Shown piece after piece: positions 1 to 5,652 of a stretch of 6,541 bases of DNA (the stretch's first letter is position 1; each line of letters starts with the position of its first letter). Below the pieces are notes generated by a model that was not told where the DNA came from, did not search any database, and saw only the letters and a program-made list of their open reading frames with translations. Source of the stretch: Nostoc cf. edaphicum LEGE 07299. Lineage in GTDB: Bacteria > Cyanobacteriota > Cyanobacteriia > Cyanobacteriales > Nostocaceae. A program made the position numbers and the translations under genes. The stretch spans positions 1-6,541 of the forward strand of contig NZ_JADEXF010000201.1 of the NCBI RefSeq assembly GCF_015207245.1, given 5' to 3'.

Positions 1-159
1 AAGCTAACCGCCTTCTGTATGAAGCACTGCGTGTAGCTTCCGTCCTTATATGGCTACGCGTAGCATCTTGTAGAGAAGGACACAAAAAGAAGAAAGAAAA
101 AAGAAATATATACTTTTCACATCTAGATTTTTGATTTTCAAAAAAGCGATATCAGCCGT
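1..159. other. Gene-free stretch with degenerate inverted repeats
   Basis: No coding region is supported here. The first 80 bases contain small inverted repeats: CTTC/GAAG around a 5-base loop at 12-24, and the perfect 12-base palindrome GCTACGCGTAGC at 53-64, followed by a GTAGAGAAG-like segment. This texture resembles worn copies of the dispersed palindromic repeats common between genes in Nostocales. Bases 80-107 are a purine-rich tract. An A/T-only hairpin (TTTTTGA, 3-base loop, TCAAAAA) at 128-144 lies just past the rsmI stop, but no T-run follows it on the minus strand, so it is a poor terminator candidate. Confidence 0.4.
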
Positions 160-1020
160 TCAAGGCTCAGGGCTGGAGACTATAGAAAGAGCTAGTTGAT
201 ATAGTTGGCGACGGGGAAGGGAAGTAAATTTTGCTAACTGACGGCTAGCTTGCGATCGCGATATTCCTTGACTAATTAACTGTTTCAATTCGGCTTTCAA
301 TTCTTCTTCTGTCAGTTGGGGTTGACTGGCTGGAATTCCCGCGACTACTAATGTATATTCACCTTGGGGTTCTCGTTGAGTGTAGTAAGCGATCGCTTCG
401 GCAATTGTCCCCCGCCAAAATTCCTCATACAATTTAGTTAACTCGCGTCCTAGCACAATTTGGCGATCGCTTCCCCAAACAAGAGCTAAGTCTTGCAAAG
501 TATCTCGCAAACGGTGCGGCGATTCATAGAAAATCAAGGTGCGAGATTCTGTTTGCAGAGATTCTAAATGTTCTTGTCTCTGTTGAGTTTTCGCCGGGAG
601 AAAGCCTTCAAAGACAAATCGATCTGTTGGTAATCCGGCTGCACTCAAAGCGGTAATTGCTGCACTAGCGCCAGGAATGGGAACTACAGGAATTCTCGCC
701 TCAATACAGGCTTTCACCAGTTCATATCCAGGATCGGAAATACCTGGCATCCCCGCATCACTCACCAGAGCGATCGCTTTATTATTAACTAAATGCTCTA
801 ATAATTCTGGAATACGACTGGTACGATTGTGTTCGTGGTAACTCACCTGGGGTGTTTTAACTTGAAAATGCTGTAGCAGTTTCCCTGTGTGACGCGTGTC
901 TTCCGCAGCAATGATATCCACAGTTTGCAAAATTCGCACTGCCCGAAAGGTGATATCTTCCAGGTTGCCAATTGGTGTCCCGACAACGTAAAGTGTTCCT
1001 GGTTTTGGATCGGTTTGCAT
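160..1020 (-). CDS. rsmI: 16S rRNA (cytidine-1402-2'-O)-methyltransferase RsmI
   Basis: RsmI uses S-adenosylmethionine to methylate the ribose 2'-O of C1402 in the decoding centre of 16S rRNA; it is a cytoplasmic housekeeping enzyme. The 286-residue product has the usual family length and motif order: GTLYVVGTPIGNLEDIT at residues 8-24, AAEDTRHTGKLL at 38-49, the glycine-rich SDAGMPGISDPG at 87-98, PIPGASA at 114-120, FEGFLP at 137-142 and YESPHR at 165-170. These are hallmarks of the tetrapyrrole-methylase-fold RsmI (YraL) family. The C-terminal tail from about residue 236 is the usual small helical extension. The ATG at 1020 gives the canonical N-terminus, and a heptamer repeat array abuts it with no clear Shine-Dalgarno site. 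The gene holds several HIP1 octamers, as expected for a resident chromosomal gene. No functional link to the metal genes is evident. Confidence 0.96.
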   Translation of the reverse strand: MQTDPKPGTLYVVGTPIGNLEDITFRAVRILQTVDIIAAEDTRHTGKLLQHFQVKTPQVSYHEHNRTSRIPELLEHLVNNKAIALVSDAGMPGISDPGYELVKACIEARIPVVPIPGASAAITALSAAGLPTDRFVFEGFLPAKTQQRQEHLESLQTESRTLIFYESPHRLRDTLQDLALVWGSDRQIVLGRELTKLYEEFWRGTIAEAIAYYTQREPQGEYTLVVAGIPASQPQLTEEELKAELKQLISQGISRSQASRQLAKFTSLPRRQLYQLALSIVSSPEP

Positions 1021-1068
1021 GAGTAAGAGTTAGGAGTTAGGAGTTAGAAGTTAAAAGTTAAGAAGTCA
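1021..1068. repeat. Short tandem heptamer repeat (STRR-like)
   Basis: Seven-base units run head to tail: GAGTTAG at 1027-1033, 1034-1040 and 1041-1047, then AAGTTAA at 1048-1054 and 1055-1061, then a decayed GAAGTCA at 1062-1068. A truncated GAGTAA leads at 1021-1026. Degenerate heptamer arrays of this kind are a known feature of heterocyst-forming cyanobacterial genomes. The array touches the rsmI start codon, so it forms the 5' leader or promoter-proximal DNA of that gene. Confidence 0.85.
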
Positions 1069-1087
1069 AAATAATAATTTACGTCTA

Positions 1088-1252
1088 AGAGGATGTTTGA
1101 AAAGTCATGAGCGATGTATCAAATATTTTTTACCCCTCCCCTTTACAAGCGGAGGGAACCAGATTTTTCTTGTTTCCCCCCTTTGCAAGGGGGGATTAAG
1201 GGGGGTAATAATGCGATTAAAATCACAGTCAACCACTTTTCAAACAACCTCT
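1088..1252. mobile_element. MITE-like non-coding element with 17-18 bp terminal inverted repeats
   Basis: The left end AGAGGATGTTTGAAAAGT (1088-1105) and the right end ACTTTTCAAACAACCTCT (1235-1252) are inverted repeats with one mismatch. Taking the ends as GAGG...CCTC (1089-1251), the element is flanked on both sides by TAA (1086-1088 and 1252-1254), which could be a 3-bp target duplication. The interior has no open reading frame and is made of C-run/G-run inverted repeats, including a hairpin at 1176-1194 (CCCCCCTT, loop TGC, AAGGGGGG) and a weaker one between about 1133 and 1156. The size of about 163 bp, the terminal repeats and the lack of coding content fit a MITE mobilised in trans. 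GAG-starting ends with a TNA duplication are seen in some IS5-family subgroups, but the parent element is not identified here. Confidence 0.75.
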
Positions 1253-1419
1253 AATGTGAATTGAGTATTGACCACACTCCATACCCAAATTTTGTTTTTT
1301 TTGACCCGATGAAAGTTTCTAATTCATCAATTTCAGTGATTTCGGGTATTTCTGGTCTTTTAAGACGCGATAAATCGTGTCTCTACATCTGGATTTTGTT
1401 GCTCATCTTGCGTCATATC
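1253..1419. repeat. Spacer with small hairpin repeat (1363-1382)
   Basis: No gene is supported. An inverted repeat, AGACGCGAT at 1363-1371 and ATCGTGTCT at 1374-1382, folds with one G-T wobble around a 2-base loop. It resembles the GACGCGAT/ATCGCGTC hairpins scattered in Nostocales intergenic DNA. It lies about 40 bases past the coaT stop, where a terminator might be expected, but there is no T-run after it on the minus strand. A role as a transcript 3' end stabiliser is possible but unproven. Confidence 0.5.
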
Positions 1420-3360
1420 TTATTTCAATAATCTTAGTCCACTGAGGGTAACTAATACTGTGGAACCTTCATGACCAATGACGCCGATGGGTAAGTTAAT
1501 ATTTCCTAGAAAGTTGCCGACTAAAAGCAACATAATGAAACTCAACGCTACAACTATATTTTGTTTTACTATGGCTTGCGATCGCCTGCCCAAATGTATC
1601 GCTACAGCAATTTTTTCTAACCTGTCTGCCATCAGTACAATATCTGCGGTTTCTAATGCCACATCGCTACCAGATACTCCCATCGCTATACCCACAGATG
1701 CTTGCGCTAAAGCTGGTGCATCATTGATTCCATCGCCTACCATTGCAACTGTTTGATATTGTTGCTGTAAACGGCGAATAACATTCAGCTTATCTTCTGG
1801 TAAAAGTTGAGCATACACCCGATCGATTCCTACTGCTTTGGCGACACTGTGAGCAGTTTCTTCATTATCCCCGGTTAACATGACAATTTGTTCAACTCCC
1901 AGTTTCTTTAATCGGTTAATGGTTGCTGCTGCTTCAACTCTTACCCGATCTGCGATCGCAATTACACCCATCACCTCTGCTCCTCTGCCCCCCTGCTCCT
2001 CTGCTCCCCTGCCTTCCTGCGCTACCCAAACCACAGTTTTACCTTCTTGCTCCCAAGATTGAACTATTTCTTGCAATTCTTCAGGTAAATTTGTTACATA
2101 CTTTTGTAAAAAAATTGCATTCCCGACAATTACTTGTTGTTCTTGAGCAATTCCGACAATTCCCTGTCCCGGTATAGCTTGCACTTGCATTGCAGCAACC
2201 CAATCTAAATCACCAGCCGCCTGCACAATTGCCTTACCGATGGGATGTTCGGAAGATGCTTCGACACTTGCAGCAGTTTTTAATACATCATCTCTAGTGT
2301 ATTTGCTAACTGAAACAACCTGGAATACCTGCACCTGCCCTGTTGTAAGAGTACCAGTTTTATCAAATGCGATCGCTCGGACTTTGCCAATCTTCTCCAA
2401 CTGCGCTCCATTTTTAAACAAAATCCCCTGTCTTGCACCATTGGCGATTCCTGAAAGCAGGGTGGGCATAATTGCAGCCATCAATGCACAAGGAGAAGCC
2501 ACCACAAGGAAGGTAAGAGCGCGATAAATTGTTGTTTCCCAATCCCAACCCCAAAGAAATGGGGGTAAAGTTGCCAGTAATATTCCAACTACTACAATGA
2601 CTTTGGCATATCCTTTCTCAAAGCGATCGATAAACTCTTGGGAAGGTGGTGCTTCTGTTTGCGCTTGTTCTACCAAACGAATTACACGCTGAATCAAACT
2701 GCTTTGGGCTGGTTTGTGTACTTTAATTTGCAATGCACCATAGCCGTTGAGTGTACCGGCAAATACCTCTTCGCCCACTGTTTTTTCTACAGGTAAAGAC
2801 TCGCCTGTAATCGCAGCTTGATTGAGGGTGCTGTAACCAGATAAAATTATCCCATCAGTAGGAATTAACTCTCCGGGTTTGATGACAATCTCATCACCCA
2901 CTTTTAACTGACTAATAGGAATTTCTTCTTCTCTTCCTTGAAGTAAAACTCTTGCTGTATCTGGTGTTAGGCTCATCAAACTGCGGATACTCCGCTCAGT
3001 TCGCTGCATTGCATAGCCTTCTAATGCGCCACTGATGGCAAAGATCAGAATCAAAATTGCCCCATCAATAATTAGATGATATTCTCTTCGCCATAAGCCG
3101 AGACTAGCAGCACCAATGGCGGCGACAATCATCAGCAAATCGACATCGAGTTCTTTTTCTTTGAAGAGGGTAGTCAATCCTTCCCGCGCACTTTCGTAAC
3201 CACCAATTACATAAGCGGCAGGTAGTAGCAGGAATGCCAATCCCAACCAACCGAGATGCAAGGCGAACCATCCGAAAAGTAACAGTAAGCCACACAAAAG
3301 GGCGGCTACGGTATCTGTGTGTTCTCTGGTGAATTGGCCCAAACGTTGGGGGTAGAGCAT
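1420..3360 (-). CDS. coaT: P1B-4 type heavy-metal ATPase, probable cobalt exporter CoaT
   Basis: This inner-membrane pump exports a metal ion, most likely Co(II), at the cost of ATP. The 646-residue protein has a complete P1B ATPase core: TGES at 185-188, membrane metal-site motif SPC at 289-291, phosphorylation site DKTGT with Asp333, the HP dipeptide at 372-373, TGDN at 496-499 and GDGINDAP at 542-549. SPC together with HEGST (630-634) in the last membrane helix marks the P1B-4 subgroup. Eight hydrophobic segments are visible: two within 18-54, then about 75-90, 99-117, 254-271, 281-302, 602-619 and 625-645. There is no N-terminal CXXC metal-binding domain, as is usual for this subgroup. 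Cobalt is inferred from the nearby coaR and the operator just upstream; P1B-4 pumps of other organisms may move Zn or Fe. Residues 447-463 are encoded by an octamer repeat array. The ATG at 3360 gives the normal family length; no clear ribosome-binding site is seen. Confidence 0.93.
   Translation of the reverse strand: MLYPQRLGQFTREHTDTVAALLCGLLLLFGWFALHLGWLGLAFLLLPAAYVIGGYESAREGLTTLFKEKELDVDLLMIVAAIGAASLGLWRREYHLIIDGAILILIFAISGALEGYAMQRTERSIRSLMSLTPDTARVLLQGREEEIPISQLKVGDEIVIKPGELIPTDGIILSGYSTLNQAAITGESLPVEKTVGEEVFAGTLNGYGALQIKVHKPAQSSLIQRVIRLVEQAQTEAPPSQEFIDRFEKGYAKVIVVVGILLATLPPFLWGWDWETTIYRALTFLVVASPCALMAAIMPTLLSGIANGARQGILFKNGAQLEKIGKVRAIAFDKTGTLTTGQVQVFQVVSVSKYTRDDVLKTAASVEASSEHPIGKAIVQAAGDLDWVAAMQVQAIPGQGIVGIAQEQQVIVGNAIFLQKYVTNLPEELQEIVQSWEQEGKTVVWVAQEGRGAEEQGGRGAEVMGVIAIADRVRVEAAATINRLKKLGVEQIVMLTGDNEETAHSVAKAVGIDRVYAQLLPEDKLNVIRRLQQQYQTVAMVGDGINDAPALAQASVGIAMGVSGSDVALETADIVLMADRLEKIAVAIHLGRRSQAIVKQNIVVALSFIMLLLVGNFLGNINLPIGVIGHEGSTVLVTLSGLRLLK
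1973..2020 (-). repeat. Octamer tandem repeat inside coaT coding sequence
   Basis: On the coding (minus) strand six 8-base units run in tandem: GCAGGAAG, GCAGGGGA, GCAGAGGA, GCAGGGGG, GCAGAGGA and GCAGAGGT, with consensus GCAGRGGR. The array is 48 bases, a multiple of three, so the reading frame is kept. It encodes about residues 447-463, a Gly/Arg/Glu-rich stretch (QEGRGAEEQGGRGAEV) between VVWVA and MGVIAIAD. The location is the junction of the nucleotide-binding and phosphorylation domains of CoaT. Such octamers normally occur between genes in Nostocales. Confidence 0.9.
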
Positions 3361-3387
3361 GAGAGGTGAATTAATAAGGACTCTCTC

Positions 3388-3419
3388 ACGCTAAACCTTG
3401 ACATTGATGTTAATGTCAA
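3388..3419 (-). promoter_or_regulatory. coaT promoter, MerR-type 20-bp spacing
   Basis: Read on the minus strand, TTGACA (3419 to 3414) is a consensus -35, and 20 bases downstream lies TAGCGT (3393 to 3388) as a weak -10. Twenty bases is longer than the usual 17, as in MerR-controlled promoters, and the dyad fills the spacer. Transcription would start near 3381, giving a leader of only about 20 bases before the coaT ATG. The poor -10 and the long spacing predict low activity without activated CoaR. Confidence 0.7.
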
Positions 3420-3426
3420 GCCTTAG
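3391..3426. promoter_or_regulatory. Dyad operator, probable CoaR binding site
   Basis: A perfect inverted repeat has arms CTTGACATT (3397-3405) and AATGTCAAG (3412-3420) around the 6-base centre GATGTT. Outer CTAA (3391-3394) and TTAG (3423-3426) extend the symmetry with two mismatched pairs between. MerR-family regulators bind such dyads lying between over-spaced -35 and -10 elements and untwist the DNA on effector binding. Position just upstream of coaT and the presence of a coaR gene make this the expected CoaR operator. Binding itself is inferred. Confidence 0.8.
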
Positions 3427-3429
3427 AAT
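3398..3429 (+). promoter_or_regulatory. Opposing promoter on the same dyad, facing the cassette and coaR
   Basis: On the plus strand TTGACA (3398-3403) is followed after exactly 20 bases by TAGAAT (3424-3429), a 5/6 match to TATAAT. The same dyad fills the spacer. The start site would be near 3436, leaving about 225 untranslated bases before the TTG start at 3661. In an ancestral divergent coaT/coaR arrangement this would be the coaR promoter; now the GHKL/STAS/PIN genes come first. Activity is inferred from sequence only. Confidence 0.5.
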
Positions 3430-3660
3430 GAATTTGAAACGTAGAGTGAGTAGGTTTGCAGAGTGATTTTCTATGTTAATGTGTGTTTTATTCTGAGTAT
3501 GGTGTGCTAATTTGTAAATCTTCAAATTTTTTATCAGAGGATGAAAGTGATTGCCTGTGACACGCTTTGCAATCGCAAAAAAGCGCTAAATAATGTTGAT
3601 ACCAGTGTTAAAGTTCAAGATACAAATAAATAATAAATATCTGTAATAGTTGGAGTTATC
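3430..3660. other. Leader region upstream of the three-gene cassette
   Basis: No gene is supported; the region is visibly A/T-rich. An imperfect stem (CGCTTTGC at 3563-3570, loop AATC, GCAAAAAAGCG at 3575-3585 with extra A bases) is the only notable fold and has no T-run after it. A weak alternative promoter for the cassette is TTGATA at 3596-3601 with TACAAA at 3621-3626 (19-base spacing). A ribosome-binding site GGAG at 3652-3655, five bases before TTG 3661, ends the region. Confidence 0.4.
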
Positions 3661-4572
3661 TTGCTGTTAGAGACTAAAAACCAACCAAATTTAATTCTTT
3701 ATGTAACCACAATTGATGACAATCTTTATCATTTTAATAAGTTATTCAAACTTAGGGATGAAATTGAGCAGCTACCCCAAGATTGCTTAAATATCAAGGT
3801 AGATTTTCACTACTGTGAATTTTTGGGACACTACGGCGTTGCTTTTTTGGGGGGACTATTCCGTTTTATCGAAGCTCGTGGCGGCTCTCTCGCTTTCGAT
3901 TGGAATACACTTCCAGAGAAAATTAGTATGAACTTGGCTCAGAATGGCTTCCTGTGTGATTTTGGTTGTGACAGGAAACCCTGGGACGGCAACTCCATAC
4001 CTTACCGGAATGATCTTCATCAAGATTTTTATGCCATTGCAGATTACCTGAAATATAATTGGCTGGGCAAAGATTGGGTCAATATCAGTCCAAGACTACA
4101 AGATGCAATTACAGGGCGAGTCTTAGAGATATATTTTAATGCATTTGATCATAGTCAATCTGCTATGGGGGTGTTCAGCTGCGGTCAGCATTATCCCAAG
4201 CTTGGTTTTCTTCATCTGACGGTCATCGACTTTGGTATTGGTATCCCTACTAGTGTTCGCTCTCTACCTCAGAACCTAGACAAGACTGCTAATGAGGCTC
4301 TACAGTGGGCGTTCGAGCCTGGAAATAGCACTAAGCAAGACAGTATCTCGCGTGGCGCAGGCTTAAATTTATTGCAGGAGTTCATCGTAAAAAATCATGG
4401 AAACCTTACAATTTTTAGTAATGACGGATATGTCAACATAGGCGATAATATTATATATGAGAACAAATGTACTAATTTCAGAGGAACCTTAATTAATATT
4501 GCACTTCGCTGTGATGAATCTTACTACTGCCTAGCAACTGAAGCTCATCAACTTAAGAAGCGGTTATTTTAA
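3661..4572 (+). CDS. GHKL-type ATP-binding protein with N-terminal STAS-like region
   Basis: The 303-residue protein has a C-terminal histidine-kinase-like (GHKL/HATPase) fold: N-box E156, N160 and DHS at 163-165; G1 box D190-F-G-I-G194; G2 box RGAGL at 231-235; and a closing RGT at 274-276. No phosphoacceptor His/dimerisation domain or membrane segment is seen, so it is not a classical sensor kinase. Residues about 40-82 (IKVDFH...FLGHYGVAFLGGL...GGSLAFDW) look like a STAS-like sheet-helix unit. The layout recalls anti-sigma kinases such as SpoIIAB/RsbW, which phosphorylate a STAS partner, and such a partner is encoded 16 bases downstream. The start is TTG: GGAG sits five bases upstream, an in-frame stop lies at 3634-3636, and the first internal Met is residue 90, inside the domain. 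No HIP1 octamer occurs in it. Substrate and role are unknown. Confidence 0.85.
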   Translation: MLLETKNQPNLILYVTTIDDNLYHFNKLFKLRDEIEQLPQDCLNIKVDFHYCEFLGHYGVAFLGGLFRFIEARGGSLAFDWNTLPEKISMNLAQNGFLCDFGCDRKPWDGNSIPYRNDLHQDFYAIADYLKYNWLGKDWVNISPRLQDAITGRVLEIYFNAFDHSQSAMGVFSCGQHYPKLGFLHLTVIDFGIGIPTSVRSLPQNLDKTANEALQWAFEPGNSTKQDSISRGAGLNLLQEFIVKNHGNLTIFSNDGYVNIGDNIIYENKCTNFRGTLINIALRCDESYYCLATEAHQLKKRLF

Positions 4573-4588
4573 AGAGGGAGATAGAGGA

Positions 4589-4936
4589 ATGGCATACAAA
4601 ATTTTTGATCTTGTCGGAAAATACGCCATCAGCGCTGAGAGTGGGCAGAAGGTATACGACCAGATTCATCCAGTTCTGCTTGCTGGCAACCCTGTAGAAT
4701 TAGATTTTACTGGAGTTCAGGTCTTTGCTTCTCCTTTTTTCAACTTTGCGATCGGTCATCTCTTGAAAGATATTCCAGCAGATAACCTTAATCAACTGGT
4801 TGAGTTCACCGCTATAAGTTCTGAGGGGTGGAATGTTCTTGAGCGTGTGATTGCCAATGCAAAGCATTACTATTCCGATGAGCAATTTCGTAATGCGGTT
4901 GATGCAGCGATCGCAGATCAGGCTGCAACTTTTTAA
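4589..4936 (+). CDS. Small STAS-like (DUF4325-type) protein
   Basis: A 115-residue soluble protein with the DUF4325/STAS-like signature: strand VELDFTGV at 36-43, followed by QVFASPFFNFAIGHLL at 44-59 in the position of the loop and helix that carry the phosphorylatable Ser in anti-anti-sigma factors. Ser48 is the candidate residue, but the alignment is approximate. STAS-type proteins act as switchable binding partners of GHKL ATPases, and the gene follows one in the same operon (16-base gap), so the pair plausibly forms a partner switch. GAGGGAG at 4574-4580 offers a ribosome-binding site about 8 bases before the ATG. Its stop lies three bases before the start of the PIN gene, suggesting coupled translation. 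It carries the only complete HIP1 octamer of the cassette (4907-4914). Confidence 0.85.
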   Translation: MAYKIFDLVGKYAISAESGQKVYDQIHPVLLAGNPVELDFTGVQVFASPFFNFAIGHLLKDIPADNLNQLVEFTAISSEGWNVLERVIANAKHYYSDEQFRNAVDAAIADQAATF

Positions 4937-4939
4937 AGC

Positions 4940-5545
4940 ATGGTGGTCAACCTTAGAATTCAAGCTGATATCATCGACATCAAAACTGATAATCCCCAGC
5001 AGGGTGATATTTTCCTTGTAGATACCAACGTTTGGTTTTGGCAGACTTATACAAAAACATCCAAATTCAGCATTTATGTCAAATATATTAATCAAGCTCT
5101 CTTAAATGGAGCCACGCTGACCTACTCTGGGCTAATTTTAGCTGAACTGGCTCATATAATTGAAAAAACTGAATATGAGATTTATAAAAAATTGTATAGA
5201 TTTTTGCCACTTAAAGAGTACCGTCATAATTACCCAAATGAACGGATGAACGTTGTTGCCGAAGTGCAGTCAGCTTGGAGTCAGGTTAAAGCACTTGCTG
5301 TTCCTGTTGATCTGACAGTAGATGATGCAACAACCGATGCAGCGCTAAACAGATTTCAAACTCAAGCTGTTGATGGCTATGACTTACTACTTCTCGAAGC
5401 TATTAGCAGAGCAGGAGCAGGAAAAATTAAAATTATTACACATGACATGGATTATGCTGTTGTTCCAGATATTCAGGTATTTACAAGCAACAACAACGTT
5501 ATCCAAGAAGCTAATAGACAGAAAAAATTATTGGTTAGCAGGTAG
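4940..5545 (+). CDS. PIN-domain protein, probable ribonuclease
   Basis: A 201-residue protein with the acidic quartet of PIN nucleases: LVDTNVW with Asp28 and Asn30 after a hydrophobic strand (24-32), Glu69 in LAELAH (67-72), Asp145/Asp148 in VDGYDLLLLEA (144-154), and Asp169/Asp171 in IITHDMDYA (165-173). PIN domains cleave RNA with Mg or Mn and are the toxin of VapBC pairs, but also occur in RNA-processing proteins. All expected acidic residues are present, so it is probably active. No VapB-like DNA-binding antitoxin is nearby. Instead the gene lies three bases after the STAS-like gene and lacks its own clear ribosome-binding site, which implies translational coupling and fixed stoichiometry. 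About 20 residues precede the first PIN strand. Control of its activity by the GHKL/STAS pair is an inference from linkage. The RNA target is unknown. Confidence 0.85.
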   Translation: MVVNLRIQADIIDIKTDNPQQGDIFLVDTNVWFWQTYTKTSKFSIYVKYINQALLNGATLTYSGLILAELAHIIEKTEYEIYKKLYRFLPLKEYRHNYPNERMNVVAEVQSAWSQVKALAVPVDLTVDDATTDAALNRFQTQAVDGYDLLLLEAISRAGAGKIKIITHDMDYAVVPDIQVFTSNNNVIQEANRQKKLLVSR

Positions 5546-5652
5546 TTTAACTAAGCTAGGTTAGAAGCGTAGACACGCAGTGGCTTGTCGTCAGATATCA
5601 CCTTTTCTAAACGCCCCCTCGACAATAATTAACCTTTATTAAGACGTAATTC
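5546..5652. repeat. Spacer before coaR with a degenerate dispersed repeat
   Basis: Bases about 5567-5602 (GCGTAGACACGCAGTGGCTT onward to ATATCACC) look like a worn copy of the GCGTAGCCCGC/GGCTTGTCG/ATCGC repeats common in Nostocales spacers; family membership is a visual judgement. At 5617-5632 CCTCGACAATAATTAA resembles one half of the coaT dyad (CCTTGACATTGAT). No convincing promoter, terminator or ribosome-binding site for coaR is visible. Confidence 0.35.

Noticed and set aside
128..144. Hairpin after rsmI as an intrinsic terminator
   Set aside because: The stem is entirely A/T apart from one pair and lacks a following T-run on the minus strand.
1021..1068. CRISPR array
   Set aside because: The repeats are directly adjacent 7-base units without spacers, so this is a short tandem repeat.
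1363..1382. Hairpin after coaT as an intrinsic terminator
   Set aside because: The stem is reasonable but no U-tract follows on the coaT transcript; it fits a dispersed hairpin repeat better.
1478..2527. Several plus-strand open frames (about 60-95 codons) opposite coaT
   Set aside because: They lie antisense to a complete, well-conserved ATPase, overlap each other in different frames, and show low-complexity or unconvincing protein sequence; one is only the translated octamer array.
3104..3295. 63-codon minus-strand frame in the start region of coaT
   Set aside because: It is an alternative frame inside the membrane region of coaT with Cys/Arg-rich unlikely composition.
4700..5095. 131-codon minus-strand frame across the STAS and PIN genes
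   Set aside because: It runs antisense to two recognisable domain proteins and shows no recognisable domain of its own.
4940..5545. Classical VapBC toxin-antitoxin pair
   Set aside because: The PIN protein is longer than typical VapC, and the upstream 115-residue partner is a STAS-like protein, not a VapB-type DNA-binding antitoxin.
5370..5564. 64-codon plus-strand frame overlapping the end of the PIN gene
   Set aside because: It overlaps the conserved C-terminal PIN motifs in another frame and has no ribosome-binding site or domain.
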